Positions 10,185 through 21,002 of a DNA stretch of 64,000 nt are shown here, in pieces. Each line of letters opens with the position of its first letter. The stretch's first letter is position 1. This DNA comes from Mermis nigrescens (taxonomy: Eukaryota > Nematoda > Enoplea > Mermithida > Mermithidae): positions 1 through 64,000 of the forward strand of contig JAVLUZ010000697.1 in NCBI GenBank assembly GCA_036768485.1. The letters run 5' to 3'. The translations under genes and the position numbers were made by a program. Under the pieces are notes generated by a model. It had not been told where the DNA came from, made no database searches, and saw nothing but the letters and a program-made list of their open reading frames with translations.

Positions 10185-10900
10185 AGTTGGTCAAAGCTGA
10201 TGAACCTGCTCACCATTGAATAACTCATTTCAGTAAAGTGGGGTTTTTTTTAGATGAATTCAAGAACCACTGGGCGGATTTTGATGAAATAAAGTGTTTT
10301 AGATAAACAATTTTGGAATGAAACCATTTTGCCAAAAAAGTATAAGTAGCATATGGCTATGGTATGCCAGGCTCAAAAAGTGCACAAACTTTGCTTAGTC
10401 ACTACAGTATACTGGTCAATTCTCATATTTTGGAAAATAGCAGAATAGTTAGATATTTTAGTGCTCTAAAGTAAAATCTTTTTGTTTTTCATGTTTCTCC
10501 ATAGTTTGTCCTGCGATTTCAATTGAATTATTTTCCAATATGGCTGCCGTCATAAGGTGTTCATTTTACTAGCGCTATTTTTTCATATTTTTTAATGTTT
10601 AAGCACATTTTAGAAAAGTCAGAAAAAGCTCGTTCAAATGATAACCTATTTGTCTGATTTACTAGAGACATCCAGTTTTTCAATATGGCCGCCAGAAAGG
10701 CTGACATACTGTAGCTTTTGATGTTTTCAGCTATTATTCTGTGAGTTTCTAACATTTTTCAAAAATTTCTCAGGAAATAGTTAGAGAATTTAATGTTCTT
10801 TCTAATGAACTTTGTCTCATGTTCTGAATCCTTCTAGTTTGTTTAAGGAAAGTTCAAAAACCTCAAAATTATTCATAGTATTGTGAAAATGCTGTGCATT
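10185..10900 (+). repeat. Diverged dispersed repeat S, copy S1
   Basis: Several blocks align with 60470-61110 in the same order and orientation: an AAGAACC-CTGG-CGATTT block, a GAAAC-ATTTTGCCAAA block, TCCAATATGGCTGCC, and ATACTGTAGC/TTACTGTAG. No protein-coding signal. The element type is unknown. Confidence 0.55.
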
Positions 10901-11283
10901 ACAAATAAGGACCAATTGAGCTAAAATCTTGGTCTTGTATTGAATGAAACATGTGCTGTAGAGATTGTTGATTATGGGTCTTGATTGAAAAAATCTAGTA
11001 GTCTTACTGTTCTTGGCTATTTTACGTCCAAATACACTGTTTTTTGGCTCAAATAACTCAATGGTAGATTCTGCATGTGTCTTGCAAAGGAGATCAACAT
11101 CAACTTATACACCCACTGTAAAATTGAATACACGAGGAAGAAAGCTCTAATTGATACAGAATATAATACACAGATTATACACCTTTAACAAAGTGTGTAC
11201 TATTTGTAAAGTGTGCACTTAATTCAATTACATGTGAGCATAAAAAATGGGTCATAGATTGTAGAACAATTGGGAAGAAAGTG
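10901..11283. other. Unassigned non-coding stretch
   Basis: No supported gene, RNA or repeat. The region runs directly into the minisatellite at 11284. Confidence 0.4.
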
Positions 11284-11935
11284 TAGGCAAATTGAGCAGT
11301 TTAGAAAAAAGTGTGCAGAGTTTGGAAAAAGTGTGCAGAGTTCGGAAAATATGTGTGCAGTGTCTTGAAAAAAAGTGTGCAGACTTTAGAAAAAGTGTGC
11401 AGAGTTCCAAAAAAAGTGTGCAGAGTTTCGATAAAAGTATGCAGAGTTTCAGAAAAAAGTGTGCAGAGTTTAGAAAAAGTTTGCAGAGTTTGGAACATTT
11501 TTCACACGTTATAACATAGGAAGTGTGCAGAGTTTGGAAAAAAGTGTGCAGAGTTTTGATAAAAATATGCAGTTTCGGAAAAAGTGTGCAGAGTTTAGAA
11601 AAAGTTTGCAGAGTTTGGAACATTTTTCACACGTTATAACATAGGAAGTGTGCAGAGTTTGGAAAAAGTGTGCAGAGTTTAGAAAAAGTGTGCAGAGTTT
11701 TGGAAAAAGTGTGCAGAGTTTAGAGAAAAGTGTGCAGAGTTTGGAACATTTTTCACATGCTATAAAATAGGAAGTATGCAGACTTTTGAAAAAGTGTGCA
11801 GTTTCGAGAAAAACTGTGCAGAGTTTTGAAAAAAAAAGTGTGCAGTTTCGAAAAAAGTGTGCAGAGTTTGGAAAAAAAGTGCAGAGTTTGGAAAAAGTGT
11901 GCAAAGTTTGGAAAAAAGTGTGCAGAGTCTGTAAG
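11284..11935. repeat. Minisatellite, 20-bp GTGTGCAGAGTTTGGAAAAA unit
   Basis: About 30 imperfect units. A longer cassette (CATTTTTCACACGTTATAAC then ATAGGAAG) interrupts it three times near 11495, 11620 and 11745, giving a higher-order period of about 125 bases. The long open frames on both strands here are a by-product of the repeat and not genes. Confidence 0.9.
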
Positions 11936-12218
11936 AAAACCAAGAATATTAAAACATATTTTTGGATTATTTAAAATGTCATTATCAGTCAGCCAACTAT
12001 AGTATAATAGAGACATGTAGTGTAGGTGGGTGGACCTGAGTTCAGCACTTATTCAGAGCTAAGAGCGACAGGCAAGAATGATTTGGTCGAAAACTCTTTT
12101 TGCTTTGATATGGTCTACTAAATAAATTATACAGGTATATTAGATGTAACAATTTGATGATGTAGACATTGGTATAAAATAGAAACACAAGAATAAGCAT
12201 TTAGGCTGGCCTACTTGG
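11936..12218. other. Unassigned spacer before MITE C
   Basis: No feature seen. Confidence 0.4.
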
Positions 12219-12226
12219 GTAGTGAG

Positions 12227-12489
12227 CATACGTGGGCAGCAAAGAAAATTCTGGGGGAGGGTGCAAGATTTTTTGAAGGTCAAAAAATGGCCTTAAAAAT
12301 GATGGTATGGCGATAAAAACACCATTTTTCGTCGTTTCTCATCAAGCACTATCCATTGGCATTAAAAAATTGCGAAAAAAACAAAAAAAAATTTTAAAAA
12401 TTGAATTCTGGGGGGTATTTTGATTTCTGGGGGGTATTTTGGTTTCTGGGGGGTGCATACCCCCACTAAACCCCCCACGCCCAGGTGTA
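12227..12489 (+). mobile_element. hAT-like MITE, copy C
   Basis: Begins CATACGTGGGCAGCA and ends CCCAGGTGTA, flanked by exact 8-bp GTAGTGAG at 12219-12226 and 12490-12497. Lies in non-coding repeat-rich DNA. Confidence 0.88.
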
Positions 12490-12729
12490 GTAGTGAGGCT
12501 GTGAAACAATTTAATAGTCATTCAATTTTCATATAAATAGGTATTATTTTCACACATATTTGCTACATAACTGTCCAGGCTGTTTGCTGGCTATAACATT
12601 TATTATTGCAACCCCTCTTACATGTAGGAAGACATTGCATTTTCAAGGACCAGAGACATAAAGATTACAATACTCTTAGGTAGTCTTAAAGAATATAATG
12701 CATACAGTAGGCAAAGTCTGTTGAATTTA

Positions 12730-13140
12730 TAAGAGTGCTTGTAAAGTTTTGAGCAAATTTTGTAAAGTTTGTAAAATTTTTTGTAAAGTTTGGAACATTT
12801 GTGTAAAGTTTGTGACATTTTTGTAGAGTTTGGAAGCTTTTTGTAAAGTTTTAAACATTTTTTGTAAAGTTTGTAACGCATTTTACACATTATAACATAG
12901 GAAGTTTGTAAAGTTTGGAACATTTTTTGTAAAGTTTTGAACATTTTCATAGAGTTCGAAACATTTTTGTAAAGTTTGGAACATTTTTCTAAAGTTTGGA
13001 ACATTTTTTATGGAGTTTGGAATAATTTTGTAAAGTTTGGAACATTTTTTGTAAAGTTTAGAACATTTTTGAAAGTCTGAGAAATTTGGAACAAAGCTTG
13101 TTAAATTTGGAACAAAGCTCGTAAAAGTCAGAAGAAAGTT
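12730..13140. repeat. Minisatellite, 20-bp GTAAAGTTTGGAACATTTTT unit
   Basis: About 18 imperfect units of a sequence related to the 11.3-11.9 kb array. It contains once the same TTATAACATAGGAAGT cassette (near 12887), so the two arrays derive from one ancestral higher-order repeat. Confidence 0.88.
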
Positions 13141-13595
13141 GTATAAATGTTCAAATATCCAAATTCAGCCACAATGAAAGGGGTGTATTGCATCCAAAAA
13201 TATTTGTTTCTATTGCCTAAGTTGATAAGGCAAGTAAAGCATAATGTGTACACACTGTTAAGCATCTGTTCAGAAATTTGTATGTGTGACACTGCGTTAT
13301 CTGTCTTATTGGTTGGGTATAAGCATGATATTGCACAGAGTGCTTTAAATGTTGCTTGTTAATTGATAATGAGTATGACAAAGTTACCCTGAGCACACAG
13401 AAATTTGCCAGAAATACTCATTTTGTATACACAATGCTGTTTAAATTCCACACTTTATTAGGAAAGTGTGTGTTAAGCTTCACCTGCATTGCTACATTAA
13501 TTGAGCAATTTAGCAGCAAGACAAAAATCAGGCTACATGCTTTTATCTATATTGTAAAATTATCATCTCAGTGCTGCAAATCCTGATATTTGAGA
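13141..13595. other. Unassigned non-coding stretch
   Basis: Two open frames of 71 and 76 codons occur but show no recognisable motif; I regard them as chance. Confidence 0.4.
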
Positions 13596-15745
13596 CCATT
13601 AATTCAGAGTTTTATTGTGCAGAAAACTTTAATTCTATTAATCCAATTCAGGCATCTTTTAAAGCTTATTTTAACTTCATTTTATAGGTAAAAGCAGAAA
13701 TGTACTACTTGGTGTCACTGAAATCATCTAAGAGTGTTGGACCCTTAGGAAGGGGATCCCCTCCCATATAGGAGCCTCTGCTTCTCCAGGTGCAGAATAT
13801 ATTTTAAAATGGCGTTTGGGTTGGCCAGTGAAACAACCCATCAGCAGAGGAGAGTAAAGATGTGCTGGGCTGCCTATTTAGCCGGAGTCACATGGACATA
13901 GTACTTACCTAGGTACATCATACAGTATATTTCAACATATCCCACCTATATTTCGAATACATGCAACAAAATACTGTTTCTCAATAATTGACTCATTTGG
14001 TGCATGTAGCAATTGTACTGGTGTACTAGGTGGTTACCATATTTACTGTAACTTAATAGGAAACTTGAGTGGGGCAAGTGGCTGTTATTCTTTCATTTGT
14101 AGAGCACTAAATTATCTATATAAACATAATTCAAGCATACAATGGCTGGGGCATACTATAGTAAGGGAGCTACATAAGTATTACTCAAAATTGCGTTTGT
14201 TGAACTAATCTGAAATCTAAGGATTCTAAAAAATAATGACACGGCAGGCTGATACTTCCGCATTTGATTCTTTGCTTGACTATGCGCAATTTAGGAACTA
14301 CTTATTTAGATGAGAATTCTCATTTTATGGCAAATCAATAGAAAAAGGGTAATTGGCCAGAAACTGACAATGCTGCTTTGGTAGTAGTAGCATATGTATC
14401 CTGGCTCAACCCCTTCATGGCAGTACATCATACTGTATATTTCAACATATCCCACCTATATTTTGAATACATGCAACAAAATACTGTTTCTCAATAATTG
14501 ACTCATTTGGCGCATGTAGCGATTGTACTGGTGTACTAGGTGGTTACCATATTTACTGTAACTTAATAGGAAACTTGAGTGGGGCAAGTGGCTGTTATTC
14601 TTTCATTTGTAGAGCACTAAATTATCTATATAAACATAATTCAAGCATACAATGGCTGGGGCATACTATAGTAAGGGAGCTACATAAGTATTACTCAAAA
14701 TTGCGTTTGTTGAACTAATCTGGAAATCTAAGGATTCTTAAAAATAATGCCACGGCAGGTTGATACTTCCCGCATTTGATTCTTTGCTTGACTATGCGCA
14801 ATTTAAAAACTACTTATTTAGATGAGAATTCTCATTTTATGGCAAATCAATAGAAAAAGGGTAATTGGCCAGAAATGACAATGCTGCTTTGGTAGTAGTA
14901 GCATATGTATCCTGGCTCAACCCCTTCATGGCAGCAAATCCCAAGCGTGTCCCCTTGACTTGGACAAAGTTCCACACCGTTAAACCAATACACAAGGCTT
15001 ACATTTGGGAAGACATTTTCCAGCAACCTACAGCATGGTTAAGAGCATACAAAGCTATATAGGCATCAAAACGCTATATGCAACATTATTGGAGGCAAAA
15101 GAGGACAAAAGTCATTTGCCTAGAACATTATCAATATTTAAATGACATAAAAGCTATAATTAAATTAGTGAGCCACACTGACAGTGACCCTATTATCTGC
15201 TGCAAAGCACCCAGAATATACAACAGCAGACAACTTCTTATGCCCTAATGTGTGCATTGATTGTTAATACAGTATGTCCTCAAACATCTTTGTCCATTTA
15301 GCCAAATGTGAAGCAAATGCTTTAAAAATACATCAAATTAATTTGATCTAATCATAGATACAGCAAACCACAACCATATTACCAATCTATCTTACTTTTG
15401 TAAATATGTTGCAAAATTTGATTGAAAGATTATATTCTTTTGTCAATTTTTACAACCCTGGCTAAAAAGGCGGTCCAGCACATCTCTACTCTCCTCTGCT
15501 GATGGGTTGTTTCACTGGCCGACCCAAACACCATTTTAACATATATTCTGCACCTGGAGAAGCACAGGCTTCTATATAGGTGGAGATCCCCCTTCCTCAG
15601 GGTCCAACATCTGATGGTTTCAGTTACACCAACTAGTACATTTCTGCTTTTACCTATAAAATGAAGATAAAATAAGCTTTCAAAGATGCCAGAATTGGAT
15701 TAATAGATATGCAGTTTTCTGCACAATAAAACTCTAAATTGATGG
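13596..15745. mobile_element. Non-autonomous DNA element with ~290-bp inverted terminal repeats
   Basis: The left arm (13596-13886) and the right arm (about 15461-15745) are inverted copies: CCATTAATTCAGAGTTTTAT at the left end matches the reverse complement of the right end with two differences, and the match continues through the CAGTGAAACAACCCATCAGC block. The interior has an exact head-to-tail duplication (13913-14422 and 14423-14934). No transposase was found and no clear target duplication could be seen, so the superfamily is unknown. Confidence 0.75.
13913..14934. repeat. Tandem duplication, two ~511-bp units
   Basis: Units begin GTACATCATAC and end CCCCTTCATGGCAG. The copies differ at few positions and one- or two-base indels, so the duplication is recent relative to most repeats in the window. 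Confidence 0.9.
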
Positions 15746-15754
15746 ACGAGGAAC

Positions 15755-16416
15755 CCTAGGGTGCAATGATTAAGCATAGGCAATTCTTAAGGATAGCCTA
15801 TATTATAACATAGGCAAATGCTATAACATATACAATGGTTAGGGATAGGCGAGGGGTGGAGCCTTGCTCCATGGGATAAGGGTCAGGGAGCAATGTTTAA
15901 GCATAGACAATGGTTAAGGATAGGCAAAGGTTACATAGACTGATGCTGTAACATATGACAACATAGTTAGGAGTGGAAGGGGTAAATTAAGCCTAAACCT
16001 AAACTAAGTGTTAACTAATTGTGAGACATACACACCCATACTAGTGCGCCTGTGCCCTGGGGCTGAGGAAGGGGAGCTCCCAACGCGACAAGCACATCCC
16101 CTAAAATATAGCAGTGGTCCGCTCTTGCTATCACTGCCACTTAGTCTTAAATATATCTAAAATGTGCCAAAGTAAGACAAAACTAGCTGTAAACTATTGT
16201 TAGTGTAAAGTGACCCTAGCTGCGCTAGGAATTAAAGTGGACCTATGCACAAAAGGAGTGTGGTTATATAGGTTTGACTTTCCGGTCCATTGACTTACCG
16301 GTCCTTTGTCACTTCCCGGTTTTTTTTTGACTTCCCGGTCCTTTGTCACTTCCCGGTCCTTTGAATTGCTGGTCCTTTGTCACTTCCAGGTCCTTTGTCA
16401 TTTCCTGGTCCTTGCT
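15755..16416 (+). repeat. Dispersed repeat family R, copy R2
   Basis: Second copy of the 9131-9984 repeat, shorter by the A-rich segment. Its last 140 bases are a small minisatellite of CTTCCCGGTCCTTTGTCA units. It abuts the right arm of the inverted-repeat element at 13596-15745. Confidence 0.7.
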
Positions 16417-16502
16417 TAAATGTGTTCTATTAGTGATGTATTATGCGTGTTGTGCATATCCACCACCAAAATTAGATGTGATGCAATGGGATACAGATAA
16501 TT

Positions 16503-16706
16503 TGCCCCCACACAACTCGCTCCCCACAACTCGCCCCCCACAACTTGCCCCTCCACAACTCGCTCCCCAAGCAACTCGCCCCCACACAACTCGCCCCCAA
16601 CAAACTTGCCCCCAACAAAGTCGCCCCCACACAACTCGCCATCCACAACTCGCCGCCCCCCCCCCACAACAGCTCGCCCGCTACAACTTGCCCCCGCATA
16701 GTTTGC
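16503..16706. repeat. C-rich minisatellite, CAACTCGCCCCC unit
   Basis: About 12-13 units of 15-18 bases (CCCACAACTCGCCCC type). Strong C/G strand asymmetry. Apparent proline- or glycine-rich open frames on both strands are by-products. Confidence 0.88.
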
Positions 16707-17204
16707 CCCCAACAGATGACTCTTGGAATTTGAAGCCAAAGATTTGCGATTTCAAATGCAGATAAGCAGTAAGCACAGTAGGTACCTACCTACGTTAATT
16801 GTCTTTTTCTATGATTTTATGATTGCACACTTATAAAACTAGCTTACTAGCAAATATTCAAGCCCAATAAGTGATATTGCCCTGTTTCCGCCCAAGTGTT
16901 ATGCAGCCAGAGGACAAAATCGCCATTACACTGGTACAAGCACGTAATAAGTTACCGTGTTCAGTCACATTAGTACCTACATACAATGTGTAGTTACTTG
17001 AAAGGCAGATACAAAAAAGCATAACCAATTTTTATCCCTTGGACTCAGATGTTGATGAAAATGAATTTCAAATTAGGCTTGCTGACCTTTTTCAAGCGCA
17101 AAAATGCATGCAATTGCGCCATTTCCGCTCATGTGTTTTGCATCAGCCATAAGACAAAATCGCAATCACGGCAGTACAAGCACGTAATCTACATTAAGTC
17201 ACAT
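16707..17204. other. Unassigned non-coding stretch
   Basis: Two loosely similar sub-blocks (GCCATTACACTGGTACAAGC near 16923 and GCAATCACGGCAGTACAAGC near 17162), each followed by ACGTAAT, suggest an old duplication with a 240-base period. No gene. Confidence 0.4.
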
Positions 17205-17625
17205 ATGAAAAGTTGAAATTAAAACGAAAGTTTATGAGTTATTTATATAAAGATCTCTTGGGGCACTGGTGCTTTGAAATTCTTGCCTTACAATCACACG
17301 TGGGTTTGGGGGCACAGCATGGCCGATCATGGAGGGGTCATAAAACTGAGTTTTTCTCGCCAAAATGACCTTTAAAACTTGTGCAGCGCTATGCTAAAAC
17401 TATGTTTCACGCTTGTTTTATACCAATTTGAAGCATTTTTGAAGAAACTTGTCAACTTTCGTCCATATTTTGCCTTTATTTTGCCTCGCTTTCACCAAAA
17501 AAATGTTATTTCATATAAAAAGTTAAAGATTGAAACGAAAGTTTTTTAGTTATTTATATAAAGATCTTCTGGGGCACTGGTGCTTGGAAATTCCTGCCTT
17601 ACGATCACTTATAGGTTTGGGGGGT
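17205..17625. repeat. Direct repeat pair, ~120 bp
   Basis: 17205-17325 and 17510-17625 share AGTTATTTATATAAAGATCT, GGGGCACTGGTGCTT and ATTC-TGCCTTAC blocks, with about 300 bases between starts. Confidence 0.7.
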
Positions 17626-18981
17626 CTGCTGAACCCTCTCCCAACTGCCAAGAATCTAGAAGACCCCCATGAACAGAATTTTTGGTGTCCTTAAATGCTA
17701 TTGTTGGCAATTTCGCCCCAACGGACCCCCAAAAATTTTGATGCTGCCCATCTATGCTTACAATCAAATAATTAGTTTTACATTTTTTTCTCAGGATGGC
17801 ATTGATCCTTTCAATAAACTTAAGGCACCATCCATCCCAACATATATAAGTTCATTTACTGTCTGAAAAAGCAACACAAAATACACAATTACAAAATCAT
17901 TCAACTTATGGCAGGAAATCCTGGCAATCCTCGAAATAAAGAGTATCTGCAGATTTTTATGCAAATTTGCCGCATTGTTTAAGATGGCGGCAACTGAAAT
18001 CTGGTAGATTACTCGCAGGGCATAGCGTACAATTTTGAATTTTAAATTTTTAATTTGAATTGTCTTTTGGTTTTAAAAAGTAAATAAAAGTTGCTTGCAG
18101 CAGTTTGTTAAGAAGTAGGTAGGTGCATCACCGCAAATAATTACAGAAAAAATAGATAAGAGGTATGTTTACAAGGAGTAGTATAGAGGGGGGGGGTCAC
18201 AAGCGCATTTTGGAGGTCCGCCACACACACAAGACATAGGCAAAGCCCGTTTTAGCCAAGTCAGCTTGGGGGGTCCGCCCGGGGCTACCCCCGCTAGAAG
18301 AGATACGCAGTCACAGGAAGGGAGAAGCCCCAAAAAAAGTATTGAGGGGGGATGCAAGCGTATTTTGGGGGTCCGCCATATGCAAAACATAGGTGAAGCC
18401 CATTCAAGCCAAGTCAGCTTGGGGGTCTGCAGGGGTCAGCTTGAGGCTACCCCCGCTAGAAGGGATAAGCAGTCACAGGAAGGGAAAAGCCCCAAAAAAA
18501 AAGTATAGAGGGGGTCGCAAGCGCATTTTGGGGGTCCGCCACACACAAAGATAGGCAAAGCCTGTTCAAGCCAAGTCAGCTTGGGGGTCCGCAGGGTCCG
18601 CCTGGTGCTACCCCCGCTAGAAGGGATACGCAGTCACAGGAAGAGAGAAACTCCCTCAAAAAAAAAAGTATAGAGGGGGGGTTGCAAGCGCATTTTGGGG
18701 TTCCGCCACACACAAAACATAGGCGAAGCCTGTTCAAGCCAAGTCAGCTCGGGGGTTCGCCCGGTGCTACCCCCGCTAGAAGGGATACGCAGTCACAGGA
18801 AGGAGAAGCCAAAAAAGAGGCCAAGGCCCGACCCTATGGTCAAAAAAAAATTTTCAGGTCATTTTTGCCAAAAAGCTCCGGATTTTGACCCCCGCCCCCT
18901 GACCGGCTGATCCCCCCAGATCGGCCATGCTGTGTATCTATGGTCAGGACCCCAAAGCCCCCCTTCTCACGCCCATGTGTG
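17295..18981. mobile_element. Candidate larger element with hAT-like ends
   Basis: Left end CACACGTGGGTTTGGGGG and right end CACGCCCATGTGTG are inverted versions of the MITE termini. Further in, CAGCATGGCCGATC (17320s) is inverted at 18922-18936. The 8-bp flanks CTTACAAT and GCTGCAAC do not match convincingly. The element would contain the first 162-bp tandem array. Confidence 0.4.
18178..18835 (+). repeat. 162-bp tandem array, left (4 units)
   Basis: Units start AGTATAGAGGGGG and contain AGCGCATTTTGGGGGTCCGCC, CAAGCCAAGTCAGCTTGG and CAGTCACAGGAAGGGAGAAG blocks. Period about 160-165 bases. Frames remain open on both strands only because of the repeat composition. Confidence 0.9.
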
Positions 18982-19149
18982 GCTGCAACCAGATAATCAT
19001 ATGTGGACGTATATACAGCAGAAGCAGGGATTACCATATTTATATGTGAAGCGGAAAGTTTTACCAGATGGGATTTCGACAGTTCCATAAGACATTTAGA
19101 CAAAGTTCAACTAAAAACGGATTCTCCAGCATTTTTGATTTTTGAAGTC

Positions 19150-19400
19150 TTGTAAAGTTTTGAAGTATGCTTGTAAAGTTTCGGAATTTATTTTGTAAAG
19201 TTTGTAAATTATTTTGTAAAATTTGAAAATGTCTGCGGAGTTTCGAAATTATTTTGTAAAGTTTGGAATCTTTTCACGTGCCTAAGCATAAAAATCCCGT
19301 AAAATTTGGAAAATATTTCGTAAATTTTGAAAATTATTCTGTAAAGTTTGGAAATTATTTTGTAAAATCTTGAGAAAAGTCTTCTAAGTTTCAAAATTTT
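19150..19400. repeat. Minisatellite remnant, TTGTAAAGTTTGGAAATTAT type
   Basis: A degenerate third locus of the 20-22 bp minisatellite family seen at 12730-13140, about 11 units, directly before the fossil Polinton integrase. Confidence 0.8.
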
Positions 19401-19448
19401 CTTGCACTTTAGGTTCTGAATATTAATAATTATTTGAGTTTATAAAGC

Positions 19449-20440
19449 ATGGAGATCATAAAGCAGTATTGGACGGAGGCAGGCAGGCCAGTCTCTTTTT
19501 TCAGGACTCAACAAATTGCAGAAGGTTCTGGTGAGAAAATTTTTGAAAAATCAGTTTACTTATCACAGCTACATAAACCAGTTTTGAAAGGTTTTTCAAG
19601 ACGCTCTATAATTGTTTCTGGGCTAAATATCATGTGGGATGTTGATCTTTTAGATTTAAAAAGGAATTTAAAGGTAAAACTGTAGAAATTGTTACATCTT
19701 AATGGCGGTTAATGTCTTTTCACAAAAGGCATATGGTGAGGCGATAACTAATAAGAGTGCTGATGCAACTGCTAGAGTGTTTGAAGAGATATTAAATGAG
19801 GCAAAAACCACAATCCATCAGGACTAAATGCTCATTCTATCATGCATATATTGACAAGCAACCCAAAAATTAAAGCTAATTTTGTTGAACGGTTTCATAG
19901 GACATTTTGTGAAAAGCTTATGCCGTATATGACGTATTATTCTGATGAAAAACTGGACTAGAGTATATAAGAAGTATTCTCAATAGATATAATAATTACT
20001 CATCATTTACGTTTAAACAACCTGGCCCCTAATGATGTAGATTCAGAGAACACTGGTAAATTATTAGAATTTATGTTGAAAAGACAGAAATATATAAAAA
20101 TGACAAATATTTAATGTTGGAGAAATTGTTAGAATAACTTCTTTGAAAGGAAATTTCGCAAAAGCTAGTAAGCATACATTCACAGATGAATTGTTCAAAA
20201 TCAATAGCATATCTCAATGTACACCAAAAACATATAAGCTGAAAGATATGTTAGGCGAACCCATAACTGGTGCTTTTTATGCAAAAGAGGTACAACTGGC
20301 CAAGCCAGAAGCTGAAAAGCACAAGAGAGTCAAAAAAGCTATAAAATATCAATAAATCACAGTATAAAGTAAGATTTAAAAATTGGCCAGCAAAATTTGA
20401 TAGGATTTTATCAAGAAATGAATTGAGATTTTACGAACAG
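19449..20440 (+). pseudogene. Fossil Polinton/Maverick integrase
   Basis: Broken pieces collinear with the intact integrase at 44.2-45.3 kb: an N-terminal H-K-P-x-x-K-x-F-x-R-R block, the W-D-V-D-L-L-D-L core block with the first Asp (about 19635-19655), a K-S-A-D-A-T-A-R segment, F-V-E-R-F-H-R-T-F with the catalytic Glu (about 19880-19906), an intact C-terminal SH3-like stretch (20143-20330) and a chromodomain-like V-R-F-K-N-W-P end near 20375. The segment with the second Asp is missing. Several stops and shifts show it is dead. It lies between the two inverted 162-bp arrays. Confidence 0.75.
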
Positions 20441-20454
20441 CCTAAATAAAAATG

Positions 20455-20818
20455 GCTCCAATAAGGCTGAAACGAAAATTGGCTTTTCTTCATTTATTAA
20501 GCACCGCGAGACAACCACAAAGAGATGCACTGATAAATACGACAACTAAGGACTAAATGTTTTGCATATGCGATTGCACAAACAATTTTTGAATGGCAAT
20601 TTTCCACTCTATGACATAGAGGTAGACAAAGCTTAGGCGATATCAGAATCAAATAAGATGCTTAGCTAACAACAAAAAAGGCAGCAACTAAAGAAAAGAA
20701 AAAGATGTTATCATACAGAATGGTGGATTCTTACCTATTTTACTAGCTCAAATTCTTTCTATAGCCGGCAGTTTACTAGCAGATGCAATCATGGGTAAAA
20801 AGGATGCAGAGAATGTTT
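20455..20818 (+). pseudogene. Fossil Polinton GGFLP-type hydrophobic protein
   Basis: After ATG 20453 the frame begins with a basic segment and breaks. It is readable again near 20715-20815, with N-G-G-F-L-P followed by a hydrophobic stretch and A-D-A-I-M. This matches the C-terminal half of the 113-aa protein at 46018-46359. Here the gene follows the integrase, whereas in the intact Polinton it precedes it, so the two copies come from different arrangements. Confidence 0.6.
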
Positions 20819-20825
20819 AAATTTA

Positions 20826-21002
20826 ATAAGTAAGACAAAAATCAGGGTTGGGTACCAGTTAACAGAAAAAATTTTTTTTTGCCCAAGTTCGGGCCTGCAC
20901 ACGATCCCCAAATTTAGTGATCAGAAATCTTGCCCATAAAATCTGTCCATACTCGCAGAACAACCTGGTGCAAAAGCGCCGGTAACATTTTCTCTATCCA
21001 AT
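20826..21002. other. Short unassigned spacer
   Basis: No feature seen between the fossil Polinton and the right array. Confidence 0.4.

Noticed and set aside
11252..12016. Long open frames on both strands (up to 144 codons)
   Set aside because: They are produced by the 20-bp minisatellite, whose units lack stops in several frames; no real protein pattern.
14865..15062. 65-codon frame within the TIR element
   Set aside because: Half of it lies in the duplicated non-coding unit and no transposase motif is present.
9131..16416. R1 and R2 as LTRs of one retrotransposon
   Set aside because: No TG...CA ends, no primer-binding site or polypurine tract at the inner edges, and no retroelement genes between them.
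16343..16765. Proline/threonine-rich and glycine/valine-rich frames
   Set aside because: Created by the CAACTCGCCCCC minisatellite on both strands.
18169..18910. Frames within the left 162-bp array
   Set aside because: Same peptide repeated per unit on both strands, explained by repeat composition; no start or domain.
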